Made by a program: the position numbers and the translations under genes. Below the pieces are notes generated by a model. The model saw nothing but the letters and a program-made list of their open reading frames with translations, was not told where the DNA came from and searched no databases. Below are positions 52,881 through 61,876 of a stretch of DNA of 64,000 bases, one piece after another. Origin of the DNA: CAIWHR01 sp963788185 (lineage in GTDB: Bacteria > Pseudomonadota > Gammaproteobacteria > Burkholderiales > Casimicrobiaceae); contig CAWBGE010000015.1 of the NCBI GenBank assembly GCA_963788185.1, positions 1 to 64,000 of the forward strand, written 5' to 3'. Each line of letters opens with the position of its first letter. The first letter of the stretch is position 1.

Positions 52881-54008
52881 ATGAATTCCCGTCTGATCAC
52901 AAAAGCCACGCTGCTGCTCAGCGCGCGGCTGAATGACCCCCGAGACGCGCCGCGACCGCTGTCACTTTCCGAATATCATCATTTGGCGCAGTGGCTGGAC
53001 GGGCTCGGCTTGACGCTTGCTGCCTTGCTGCGGGCCGATGCCAAGGCCGTGCTTCGGCCCTATCCCGGCGCCGATCGGATTTTGCGTTTGCTGCAGCGAG
53101 TCGCCGATGTTGAGTCGATGCTCGATCATTGGGCCCAGCTCGGCATCTGGGTTCTCGGCGAGCGCGAGCCACAATTTCCGGCGCGCCTCCGCCAACGGTT
53201 CAAGACGGCCTGTCTTCCGCTGCTGTTCGGTGCCGGCCCAATGGACGCTCTAGACCAAGGCGGCCTGTGTGTCGTGGGATCGCGCGACAGCCCAGAGGAA
53301 TCACATGTTTTTGCCCAAGCTGTCGGTGCGCGCGCGGGCCGCGAGGGGCTGATCGTGATATCCAGTGAAATGCGCGGCATCGACCGTGAGGTGATTTCGG
53401 CCACGCTCGCTTCAGGGGGGCGCGTGATCTGCGTCTTTTCCGACAGTCTTGAAAAAGCAGTCGCGAGCAGGCGTTATCGCGATGCGCTGGCCACGGGGCG
53501 CGCCTCACTGGTAACTCCGTTTACGCCGGACGCCCGTTTCGCGGTCGCCAATGCCATGCGTGCGAGCCGCTATCAATATGGGCTGTCGGACGCCGCCATC
53601 GTGGTCGAGACAAGACAGACCGGTGGGATCTGGTTGGGGGCAGACGAGAACCGAAGGCAAAGATGGGTGCCGGCATTTGTCCGAACGGGCGCCAATCTCG
53701 CCTCGGGCAACAACGCGTTGTTGCATCTCGGAGCTTTGCCGATCACCCTTCAGGACATCGAGCAAAGCCCGAGTCTCTCGCAGCTTCTAGTTGAGCGCGT
53801 CACTTCACCTTCGACGCGGAACTCGGCGCGCGGGGATCGCCCGGACTTGTATTCAATCTTCCTGTCGGAGTTGGCTCTGCTCGACAAGGCGACAGCCAGT
53901 TCGGAAGAGTGGGTAGCGCGTCATTTCGGCATTGAGTTGCTACAGGCTCGAACTTGGCTTGCGCGCGCGCAAGGTGGCATCGCGCCTGATTCCCAGTTGA
54001 GATCGTAA
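52881..54008 (+). CDS. DprA/Smf-like Rossmann-fold protein
   Basis: A 375-residue protein with a central DprA-type domain: GGLCVVGSRD near residue 130, SSEMRGIDREVISATLASGG (around 165) and NAMRASRYQYGLSDAAIVVE (around 230), then a GGIWLGADENRR segment. Classical DprA binds single-stranded DNA and loads RecA during natural transformation. This protein has a different N-terminal helical part and a distinct C-terminal extension of about 90 residues, so it is a stand-alone DprA homolog and probably not the housekeeping competence gene. Such homologs occur in mobile and defence-rich regions. It is not obviously related in function to the sugar genes around it. Confidence 0.8.
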   Translation: MNSRLITKATLLLSARLNDPRDAPRPLSLSEYHHLAQWLDGLGLTLAALLRADAKAVLRPYPGADRILRLLQRVADVESMLDHWAQLGIWVLGEREPQFPARLRQRFKTACLPLLFGAGPMDALDQGGLCVVGSRDSPEESHVFAQAVGARAGREGLIVISSEMRGIDREVISATLASGGRVICVFSDSLEKAVASRRYRDALATGRASLVTPFTPDARFAVANAMRASRYQYGLSDAAIVVETRQTGGIWLGADENRRQRWVPAFVRTGANLASGNNALLHLGALPITLQDIEQSPSLSQLLVERVTSPSTRNSARGDRPDLYSIFLSELALLDKATASSEEWVARHFGIELLQARTWLARAQGGIAPDSQLRS

Positions 54009-54152
54009 GCTGAGATCGTAAGCTCGCCGTTCTGGCAGACCGCAGGGCTTGGCTGCAACCATGGTGTTTATGCTGTCGGCGCATGAGCGCCATTTCTCGG
54101 TTGCATTGTTGACGACACCGTACAGCGTTCCTGGACGACACTGAAACGTACC

Positions 54153-55493
54153 ATGTCGGAATTGAGTGCCCTTCAGCGCGCGGTGCAGCGGGCGAACGGC
54201 ACGCGCGAGGTAGTCCTGACCGACGATGCCTTCGACCGCCTGCCCGACGTGGCCCGGACCTTACTCGGCCCGGTGCCGCTAACGGTCGTCTGCGACGACA
54301 ACACCTGGGCCGCGGCCGGTCAGGAAGTCGCGGCGGAGCTGGGGTGGTGCTTTCGGATCGTCAATACCGTCGTCATGCCCGGCCAGCCGCGACTGAAGCC
54401 GCACGTCGAGCATAGCCACAGGCTTGCCGCGGAACTGCAGTCCTCCCGTAGCCGCGCCGTTGCCGTCGGCTCGGGCGTGGTCAACGACCTCACCAAGTAC
54501 GCGTCAGCGCTGGTTGAGCGTTCGTACATCTGTGTGCCCGCTGCGGCATCGATGGATGGCTATAGTGCATCGGGCGCGCCTTTCCTCGACAACGGCTTCA
54601 AACGAACGCTCCCATGCGCGCCGCCGGTCGCCGTTGTCGCCGACCCGCGGATCGCTGTGGCGGCGCCGGCATCCATGGCATCCTGGGGATACGGCGATCT
54701 CGCCGGCAAGATCTCGGCGGGCGGTGACTGGATTCTCGCCGACGCACTTGGAGAGGAAGCTATCAGCCAGGCCGAATGGGACCTTGTCCAGGGCAACCTC
54801 GAATCCTGGCTCAGCAATCCGCAGGCCGTGCGCGATCGCGATCCGGCAGCCGTAAAGGGACTGCTCGAAGGCCTGCTGGTGTCCGGCTTCGCTATGCAGT
54901 CTTATGGCAGCTCGCGGCCCGCCGGCGGCAGCGACCACCAGTTCTCCCACCTGTGGGAAATGGAGCAGCTGATGGTCGACGGCGTGCCTGTCGCGCACGG
55001 TGTCTGTGTCGGCATCGGCTGCCTCGCTTCGCTCGCTCTCTACGACTGGCTGATCGCGCAGGACCTGACGGGCATCGACCCCGACACCCTGGTACGCCGG
55101 CGGCGCCCAATTGCGGACATTGAGGCTGAGGTTCGTGCCGCCTTCAAGGACCCATCCCTCGGCGACGCCTCTGTCGTCGAGGTACGGGCCAAGTATCCGG
55201 AAAGCAGTCAGTTACGCCATCGCCTCCATCGGCTGCGCACGGCCTGGCCGGCGCTCTGCGATCGCTTGTCCGGGCACCTGCCGCGAGCCCAAGCCGTTCG
55301 CGACCGTCTTGCAATACAGGGACTGCCGGTACATCCGGACGCGCTCGGCGTCGGAGTGGTGGGGTTCGCGAAGGATTACAAACGTGCCGCCATGATCCGT
55401 CGGCGCTTCACCATCTTCGACCTGTTGATCGACGTCGATCTCTTTGACGACGCCATTGCGGCAATCACGAGACCGGGTGGCTTCTGGTACTGA
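54153..55493 (+). CDS. sn-Glycerol-1-phosphate dehydrogenase family (AraM/EgsA-like)
   Basis: A 446-residue iron/zinc-dependent alcohol dehydrogenase-fold protein. It interconverts glycerol-1-phosphate and dihydroxyacetone phosphate in characterised relatives (bacterial AraM/EgsA, archaeal G1PDH). Visible features are the NAD-binding GSGVVNDLTKYAS (near residue 107), MDGYSASGAP, the metal ligands in DLAGKISAGGDW, SDHQFSHLWEM and VPVAHGVCVGIG. Its C-terminal extension of about 80 residues is like AraM. In bacteria the gene often accompanies sugar or polyol operons, as here with the polyol dehydrogenase and xylulokinase downstream. The physiological substrate may be another polyol phosphate. 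Confidence 0.88.
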   Translation: MSELSALQRAVQRANGTREVVLTDDAFDRLPDVARTLLGPVPLTVVCDDNTWAAAGQEVAAELGWCFRIVNTVVMPGQPRLKPHVEHSHRLAAELQSSRSRAVAVGSGVVNDLTKYASALVERSYICVPAAASMDGYSASGAPFLDNGFKRTLPCAPPVAVVADPRIAVAAPASMASWGYGDLAGKISAGGDWILADALGEEAISQAEWDLVQGNLESWLSNPQAVRDRDPAAVKGLLEGLLVSGFAMQSYGSSRPAGGSDHQFSHLWEMEQLMVDGVPVAHGVCVGIGCLASLALYDWLIAQDLTGIDPDTLVRRRRPIADIEAEVRAAFKDPSLGDASVVEVRAKYPESSQLRHRLHRLRTAWPALCDRLSGHLPRAQAVRDRLAIQGLPVHPDALGVGVVGFAKDYKRAAMIRRRFTIFDLLIDVDLFDDAIAAITRPGGFWY

Positions 55494-55559
55494 GTGTTCC
55501 GGGAGGCGTCTAGCTCCTTGTTGCATCGCTCGAGGCCGAACTGGCGGCGCCATCATGGC

Positions 55560-55773
55560 CCCGATGGTGGAGGCGGTGGGCGGCTCAGTGACATCACGCA
55601 GGACATTGCCGCGGCCACGCAGCAAAGGAGGGAATGCACAGATCACGTTGGGCCGGCAATTGCGCAGCTGTTTGAGGTGGCGCGGCATATTGCCGCGCCA
55701 TGTGAGGAGGTTGCAGCAGTCACCGAGTGCATGGCCCGGCGGGCGAGGATGCTAGCAGCAGTGGTTGTTCTGT
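55560..55773 (+). pseudogene. Relic of a methyl-accepting chemotaxis protein C-terminus
   Basis: The frame reads LSDITQDIAAATQQRRECTD, HVGPAIAQLFEVARHIAAPCEE and VAAVTECMARRARMLAAVV. This parallels the end of MCP signalling domains (VSDIMGEIAAASQEQS, VNQAVAQMDEVTQQNAALVEE and AAAAAESLQEQA). The part before it is in another frame (IMAPMVEAVGGSV). The rest of the receptor is missing. Confidence 0.65.
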
Positions 55774-55853
55774 TATGTCGCGCCGCATCTATTGACACGT
55801 CAAAAGCCGGGGCCTAAGGTGCACAATCGAGTCGATCGAATCATTGAGCAGCG

Positions 55854-55990
55854 GTGGAAACCGTAGCGAAGAGACAACCGAACATCCTCCTTCTGATCAC
55901 CAAACAACAGCGGTTCGATGCAATGGATTGCAATGGCGATCCGCACATCAAGACGGGCTATCTTGACCGTTTGGCATCGATGTTGAGTGG
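55854..55990 (+). pseudogene. N-terminal relic of a second sulfatase-family gene
   Basis: The frame encodes KRQPNILLLITKQQRFDAMD, then CNGDPHIKT and LDRLAS, the start of a sulfatase (expected NILLLITDQQRFDAM, DPHIKTPNLDRLA). The metal-binding Asp is replaced by Lys (TKQQR), and after about 40 residues the homology ends before the CxPxR motif. The remainder to 56280 shows no gene. It differs from the intact sulfatase-family gene at 50383-51948, so it represents a lost additional hydrolase. Confidence 0.7.
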
Positions 55991-56291
55991 AATGGTTGCC
56001 GGCGCGATATTCCTCGATGGTGCGGTGAGGTTCATCATCCGCCGCAAGGCTCACCTGATCGCGGCTCGTATGCTGCTTGCGGTGGCTTCAGGCATGGAAA
56101 TCGGGATCCACCCGACTCGATCGGCGCCTCGGCGCAGCGCCGAATACTATCGGGATCATGTTCCAGCCGATAACCTTCCATGATGCCCGTCCGACAATAT
56201 CGCAGGCGAGCGGCCATGCACCGCGCTGCGCATGTTGCCAACCTGCTCGTTTTCATCATCTTCACCACGACCACAATGTAGCGAGATCTCC

Positions 56292-57689
56292 ATGACCGCC
56301 AATCCGGGAACCGATTACACCATCCTTCACCTTGGCCTTGGTTCGTTTCATCGCGCCCACCAAGCCGTCTATCTCCACGAGTTGCACAAGACGGGAGACC
56401 GGTCCTGGTCGATCGTGGGTGGCAATATCCGGAACGACATGACGGAGACTATGGATGCGCTGGCGGCACAGCATGGCGAATATACGCTCGAGACCGTTTC
56501 TCCGGCCGGCGAACGAGTCTACGAGCGCATCAAGTCGATACGCGAGGTGGTCCCTTTCGAGAAGGGGAATCGCCGATTGATCGACGTCGGTGCCGACGCA
56601 ACGACCCGGATCATTTCGTTCACGGTGACCGAGGCGGGTTATTACCTCGACCAGAACAACAAGCTCGACTTGAGCCACATCGACCTGCGCGCCGACCTGG
56701 AGCACGACGAAATGGGAACAATCTATGGCGCGGTAACCGCCATCCTGCGCGAGCGGGTGCGGCGCGGCGGCGCCCCGGTGACGCTTTTAAACTGCGACAA
56801 CCTGCGCAGCAACGGCGCGCGATTCCGTGCGGGCTTGCTGGACTTCATCGAACGGCGCGGTGAGTCGAAGTTGCGTGAATGGGTCGACGCCAACACGACC
56901 TGTCCGTGCGACATGGTCGACCGCATCACACCACGGCCATTACCGGACGTCGCCGATCGTGTCAAAGCGGCGACGGGTTGGGCCGACCGGGCGCCAGTCA
57001 TGGGGGAAAGCTTCATCCAGTGGGTCGTGGAAGATCGGTTCGTGGCCGGCCGTCCCGCGTGGGAGAAGGTTGGCGTCGAGATGGTCGACTCGGTGCACGC
57101 CTATGAAGAGGCGAAGATCCGCGTGCTCAACGCCACACACAGTTGCGTGGCTTGGGCTGGAACGTTGAAGGGACTCAACTATATCCACGAGGACATGGCG
57201 GTGCCGGCCATCCGCAAGATCGGGTACGACTACGTCACCAACGACGTCATACACTGTCTCGATACGCCAGAGCATCCGTGCCCGATTGATTTGCGCAAAT
57301 ACCGCGACGTCGTGCTTGATCGCTTCGGCAACCCGAACATTCGCGACACCAACCAGCGCGTGGCGATGGACGGCTTCTCGAAAATTCCCGGCTTCATCGT
57401 GCCCACCTTGCACGAGTGCATGGCGCGCGGCGCTCCGCTGGACAGCACCGCGATGCTGCCGGCGCTCTTCTTTGTGTACCTGGGGCGGTGGCATCGCGGC
57501 GAACTTGCCTACACCTATCAGGATGGTGTGATGGACCCTGGCGTCGCGCACGCCTTCTTCGCCGCATCGGATCCGCTCCGTGCCTTCTGCCAGGACCCGC
57601 TTCTTTGGGGGCCCTTGGCCGGCAACGAATCGATTGAAGCTGCTATACGTGCGGCGGAACGACGGGTTCAGGAGTTCTTGAAGAGCTGA
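56292..57689 (+). CDS. Polyol dehydrogenase (mannitol dehydrogenase family)
   Basis: A 465-residue long-chain NAD-dependent dehydrogenase of the mannitol/arabinitol dehydrogenase and fructuronate reductase family. The N-terminal dinucleotide site HLGLGSFHRAHQAVYLHEL and the catalytic signature KIRVLNATHSCVAW (Lys, Asn and His of the K-x4-N-x2-H motif, near residue 277) are intact. It should oxidise a C5 or C6 polyol (D-arabinitol to D-xylulose, or mannitol to fructose). Pairing with the xylulokinase-like gene 31 bases downstream makes arabinitol or xylitol-type substrates most likely. Confidence 0.92.
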   Translation: MTANPGTDYTILHLGLGSFHRAHQAVYLHELHKTGDRSWSIVGGNIRNDMTETMDALAAQHGEYTLETVSPAGERVYERIKSIREVVPFEKGNRRLIDVGADATTRIISFTVTEAGYYLDQNNKLDLSHIDLRADLEHDEMGTIYGAVTAILRERVRRGGAPVTLLNCDNLRSNGARFRAGLLDFIERRGESKLREWVDANTTCPCDMVDRITPRPLPDVADRVKAATGWADRAPVMGESFIQWVVEDRFVAGRPAWEKVGVEMVDSVHAYEEAKIRVLNATHSCVAWAGTLKGLNYIHEDMAVPAIRKIGYDYVTNDVIHCLDTPEHPCPIDLRKYRDVVLDRFGNPNIRDTNQRVAMDGFSKIPGFIVPTLHECMARGAPLDSTAMLPALFFVYLGRWHRGELAYTYQDGVMDPGVAHAFFAASDPLRAFCQDPLLWGPLAGNESIEAAIRAAERRVQEFLKS

Positions 57690-57720
57690 TAATCAGAACC
57701 CCGTTTGGAGGCACAGCATC

Positions 57721-59184
57721 ATGTTTCTCGGCATCGATGTCGGTACGTCCGAAGTCAAAGTCCTGCTCCTTGACGAATCCCATCGGATTGTTGCGACGAC
57801 GGGGCAGGGTCTGACGCTGCAACGGCCGCGCCCCCTCTGGAGCGAACAGCAACCGGACGATTGGTGGCAAGCGACCGACCTCGCGGTGCGTAGGTTGGCC
57901 AGCGAGCAGCCATCGGCCATGGCCGCGGTTCGGGCCATCGGCTTGTCCGGCCAGATGCACGGTGCTGTGCTGCTCGATGATCGCGAGCAAGTTCTGCGGC
58001 CCGCCATCCTGTGGAACGACGGCCGCAGCGGCGAGGCCTGTACGGCGCTCGAGGCGGCGGTTCCGCAGTTGCAGGCGATCACCGGAAATCTCGCGATGCC
58101 CGGATTCACGGCGCCGAAGCTTTGGTGGGTGCGCGACAACGAGCGCGCGATCTTCGATCGGACGAGCCTTGTCCTGTTGCCCAAGGACTGGTTGCGCCTT
58201 CAGATGACGGGTGAGCGGGTCAGCGAGATGTCCGACGCCTCGGGCACGTTGTGGCTTGATGTCGGCGCGCGTCGCTGGTCGGAGGAGATGCTGGCGGCGT
58301 GCGGGCTTTCGACCAGCAATATGCCTCGCCTGGTCGAAGGCTGCGAAGTTTCGGCGCAACTCCTGCCGAGCGTGGCCACGCGTTGGGGGCTTCCCGCCGG
58401 CATCCCGGTCGCCGGGGGAGGGGGAGACAACGCTGCCAGCGCCGTGGGCATCGGCGCCGTGCGGCCGAACCAGGGATTCGTCTCGCTCGGCACCTCAGGG
58501 GTGGTATTCCTGAGCAACGATGCGTTCCGCCCCAACCCAGCCACGGCCATGCACGCGTTCTGCCACGCGTTACCGGGCACATGGCATCAGATGAGCGTGA
58601 TGCTCTCTGCCGCAAGCGCACTGCGCTGGGTTCGCGAACTTCTTGGATTGCCCAGCGAGGAGGCCCTCCTCGAGCGGGTCGCGACTTTGGACGATCGCCA
58701 GCGCGCGGCTGCGCCGCTGTTTCTGCCCTACCTCAGCGGCGAACGAACGCCGCACAACAATCCGCACGCGCAGGGAGCACTGTTCGGGTTGATGGCGGTG
58801 CACGATGCGGCCAGCGTCGGCTACGCCGTGATCGAAGGCGTCAGCTTCGGATTGCGGGACGGCTGGGCCTGCTTAGGCGCGAATGCGCGCGACGTTGAAT
58901 CGCTGTCTCTGGTCGGGGGTGGTGCGCGCAGCACCCTGTGGGCACAACTCCTGGCATCGACGCTGGGCGTGCCCTTGGTCACTTTCGAGGGCAGCGAAGC
59001 CGGCGGAGCGCTCGGTGCCGCTCGATTGGCGTGGCTGGCCGTCGGCGGCGACCTCGCCGTCGTTGCACGCACACCAGCGACGCGCAATCGCTTCGAACCC
59101 GATCTTCGCGAGGCCGCGCAACTCGCACCTCGTTACGAGCGATTCCGCGCGCTCTACCCGGCTGTGCGGACGCTGTTCTGCTGA
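57721..59184 (+). CDS. xylB: Xylulokinase-like FGGY kinase
   Basis: A 487-residue sugar kinase of the FGGY family. N-terminal GIDVGTSEVKVLLLD (residues 4-18), GLSGQMHGAVLLD (with Met-His substrate contact as in XylB), ILWNDGRS, the catalytic Asp in GGGGDNAASAVGIG (near residue 240), GTSGVVFLS and LVGGGARSTLWAQLLAS are all present. It phosphorylates a ketose such as D-xylulose to the 5-phosphate for entry into the pentose phosphate pathway. GGAGG lies 9 bases upstream of the start. It is the last gene before the transposon cluster. Confidence 0.92.
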   Translation: MFLGIDVGTSEVKVLLLDESHRIVATTGQGLTLQRPRPLWSEQQPDDWWQATDLAVRRLASEQPSAMAAVRAIGLSGQMHGAVLLDDREQVLRPAILWNDGRSGEACTALEAAVPQLQAITGNLAMPGFTAPKLWWVRDNERAIFDRTSLVLLPKDWLRLQMTGERVSEMSDASGTLWLDVGARRWSEEMLAACGLSTSNMPRLVEGCEVSAQLLPSVATRWGLPAGIPVAGGGGDNAASAVGIGAVRPNQGFVSLGTSGVVFLSNDAFRPNPATAMHAFCHALPGTWHQMSVMLSAASALRWVRELLGLPSEEALLERVATLDDRQRAAAPLFLPYLSGERTPHNNPHAQGALFGLMAVHDAASVGYAVIEGVSFGLRDGWACLGANARDVESLSLVGGGARSTLWAQLLASTLGVPLVTFEGSEAGGALGAARLAWLAVGGDLAVVARTPATRNRFEPDLREAAQLAPRYERFRALYPAVRTLFC

Positions 59185-59389
59185 TTGACTGACGTAAGAC
59201 ACGCCATTCGAGGTTAGGCTGAACAATTGTTACGGATACGTCTGTTGCGTCCGCACGCGATAGAACGCGGCGCCGCCGCCGTTCGCCCTGGTGCCGCCGG
59301 CGCGCATCCCCCGCTACAGCTACTTGGGTGCGCCGGCGGACGGCTGCTTACAGGAAGCTGCCGCGGCGGTGGCCGACGCAACGCGGACG
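59185..59389. other. Junction between the polyol operon and transposon relics
   Basis: No gene is supported. Sequence is GC-rich with only shadow frames; the IS91-type relic begins near 59390 on the opposite strand. Confidence 0.4.
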
Positions 59390-60030
59390 TAGTGTTGATG
59401 CCACCGGTGCCGGTGCTCATGCTGCGACTCGCAGTGCCGGCGGGGCGCGAATCGGTTGGCCGCGAGCGAGGATCTCGACGATGCGCATCGCGGCACCGCA
59501 ATGCGGGCAGACGAAGGTAGGCGGCACGATGGCGACCGGTGCTGCGGTGGATGACGGCGGTTCGACGGCAGCGGGAACGACATGCAACGGTTCGCGCGCT
59601 TGGGCGAGATGCTCGCGGCGCCGACTTTTGGCGAATGGCGAAGCTGTGCCGCAGCGTGTGCATCGACACTCGTTTGTCGATGCCAAGCCGCGAGCGCCGC
59701 CTCATGGATCGTCCGATTGAGTTCGCGCGGGGTGGCCGTATCGAGCGGATTCACCCCGGGGAACAGCCACCCGCCGTCGGGCATCTTCCCCTGCGCCCGG
59801 GCGACCCGCCACCAAGTGCGCAGCCGTTCGAGCAGGGTCATCCGCTGGCTGTCGATGTCGATGACCTTCAGCGCCACCACCTCGCTGGCGCGCAAGCCCG
59901 TGCCGTACGCCACCGACAGCGCCGTCTGCACCTTCAGGTTGCGTGCCGCGGCAATCAGACGCGCCGCCTCGTCCCGACGCAACACCACCGGCAGCGTCCG
60001 TGGTACCTGTGGGACGGCGGGGATCATGAC
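59390..60030 (-). pseudogene. Broken IS91-type recombinase and transposase relic
   Basis: On the minus strand a XerC-like tyrosine recombinase core is readable in pieces: PRTLPVVLRRDEAARLIAA, YGTGLRASEVVALKVIDIDS, WLFPGVNPLDTATPRELNRT, then in another frame LGIDKRVSMHTLRHSFAI. The N-terminal domain, the GKGxKDR segment and the Tyr end are lost. It then runs into a third frame with FVCPHCGAAMRIVEILARGQ and IRAPP, the zinc-type C-terminus of IS91-family transposases. In intact elements these are two adjacent genes, so a deletion fused them. Confidence 0.65.
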
Positions 60031-60173
60031 CGGGGACCGCCGCAATGGGAACGAATGATGGCAGGGAAAACTCGGTCTTATGACGCGTTCCGCTCTGCGC
60101 GACTTTCGAGCGTTGCCTGCGCGACTTCTGCGCGACTTTTCCCATGAAGGATGTGGAACCGTAAGCTCCCCCG

Positions 60174-60954
60174 TCAAGTAGACAGTTCTAAACTGGAGTT
60201 CCGCAGCGAGCAAGCGCTCGCGGTACTGCGCTGGCGGCAGGCTGCGCAGCGCGTCGTGTGGTCTGATTTCGTTGTAGCGATCGAGCCATTCGCGCGGTGA
60301 TCTCCCGGACCTCGTCGAGTGAGTCGAATAGGTAGGCGCTCAACACCTCCTCGCGGTAGGTTCGGTTGAACCGCTCGATGTACGCGTTTTGGTCCGGCTT
60401 GCCCGGGCTGAATGAAGCGCAGTTCGATGTCTTGCTCCTTGCACCAGTCGGTAAACGTTTGGCTGGTCAGCTCGGGGCCGTTGTCACAGCGAATCGCGCT
60501 GGGCCGGCCATGCAGGTCGATCATCTGGGCCAGGAACGCGCTGACGCGGGCGGCGGGAATGCTGACCGCCACATCGATGCCCAACGCACCACGATTGGCC
60601 TCGTCGATCACGTTCAGTGTCCGAAAGACGCGCCCGCTGTAGAGCGTGTCGCGCATGAAGTCGATGGCCCAGACCGCGTTCATCCGCGGTTCCACCAGCA
60701 ACGGCTGTCGTACCCGCTGCGGCACCCGCCGCTTGGTCCGCCGCGGCAGGTTGAGTCGCAGTTGGCAGTACACCCGCCAGATCCGCTTGTGGTTCCAGCC
60801 ATAGCCTTGCGCTCGCAGTCGGTCATGGCACTTCCAGAAGCCCCACCGCTGTTCCTCGACCACGATCGCCTGCAGCGCCGCGATGACCTCGCCATCCCGC
60901 GCCGCCCAATCGATCCCCGGCTTGTAGTACGCCGCCCGCGACAGCCGGGCCACC
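60174..60954 (-). pseudogene. IS3-family transposase orfB, truncated and frameshifted
   Basis: The minus strand encodes an IS3-type DDE transposase: SRAAYYKPGIDW, RWGFWKCHDRLRAQGYGWNH, MNAVWAIDFMRDTLYSG, NVIDEANRGALGIDV, IRCDNGPELTSQTFTDWC. The catalytic Asp residues in AIDFM and CDNGPE are present. The last third needs two frame changes to read KPDQNAYIERFNRTYREEVL and RYNEIRPHDALRSLPP. The 5' end and orfA are cut off exactly where the IS66 element begins (60955). Confidence 0.8.
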
Positions 60955-61046
60955 GTAAGCGTCTGGTAAACCCATCTCGACGGGTGGCCATTGGCCGGAG
61001 ATGATCGCGTGATGGATGCGCCTGGAACGTGTCCACGACTGCGATC

Positions 61047-61448
61047 ATGGACACAAGTATTCGACCGAGCATTGGTGGCGCTGACCGACGGCGGAATCAA
61101 CGCCATGCGTTGAGTTTTAAGCGGGAGTTGGTGGCGCTGACGCTGGTGCCGGGGGCCTCGGTCGCCCGTCTGGCCCGCGAGCATGGCGTCAATGCCAACC
61201 AGGTGTTCACCTGGCGCAAGCTTTTCCGCGAGGGCCGGCTGGGACCGGTGCAGCCGAGTGCGGTTCGATTGCTGCCGGTAGACATCGCGTTGACCACGGT
61301 CGCCGCGGGTACGCCGCCGTGGGTCGATCCGCGAGGGCAGCCGGGCAGTGGTCGCCTGCGCCTCGAATGCGCGCGGGGCCACCTGATCGTTGAAGGCGAT
61401 CCGGACGCGCAGGCGCTGCGGGTGGTGCTCGAGCATCTGCTGCGATGA
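61047..61448 (+). CDS. tnpA: IS66 accessory protein TnpA
   Basis: About 133 residues with a transposase-8/helix-turn-helix domain (HALSFKRELVALTLVPGAS, ARLAREHGVNANQVFTWRKL), the usual first gene of IS66 elements. The alternative start at 61029 adds six residues. The C-terminal part is low complexity. Confidence 0.9.
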   Translation: MDTSIRPSIGGADRRRNQRHALSFKRELVALTLVPGASVARLAREHGVNANQVFTWRKLFREGRLGPVQPSAVRLLPVDIALTTVAAGTPPWVDPRGQPGSGRLRLECARGHLIVEGDPDAQALRVVLEHLLR

Positions 61449-61789
61449 TCGGCCTGCCGGCGCACACGCAGGTATGGCTGGCCGCCGGGCACACCGACCT
61501 GCGGCGCGGCTTCGATGGCTTGGCCGGACTGGTGCAGGCCGCGCTGACCGCCAATCCCTACTCCGGCCACGTCTTCGTGTTTCGCGGCAAACGCGGTGAT
61601 CTGCTCAAAGTCCTGTGGTGGGATGGTCAGGGACTGTGCTTGCTGGCCAAGCGCCTGGACCGCGGTCGCTTCGTCTGGCCGCAAGCGACCGCGGGCTCGG
61701 TGTCGCTGACGCCGGCCCAACTTTCCATGCTGTTAGAAGGCATCGACTGGCGCACGCCGGTGCGCACCTGGCAGCCGGCAATGGCGTGA
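61445..61789 (+). CDS. tnpB: IS66 accessory protein TnpB (Orf2)
   Basis: A 114-residue protein with the characteristic HTDLRRGFDGLAGLV, VFVFRGKRGDLLKVLWWDG and RLDRGRFVWP motifs. It is full length and overlaps tnpA by four bases, so translation is coupled. Confidence 0.95.
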   Translation: MIGLPAHTQVWLAAGHTDLRRGFDGLAGLVQAALTANPYSGHVFVFRGKRGDLLKVLWWDGQGLCLLAKRLDRGRFVWPQATAGSVSLTPAQLSMLLEGIDWRTPVRTWQPAMA

Positions 61790-61876
61790 CGAAACCAGCG
61801 CGCAATCAGAGCGAAATTCTCTTGCTCGATGCGGTGATTCGCGTCAACTGCGGAGCGTCTTGTGCGTTGAATATCG

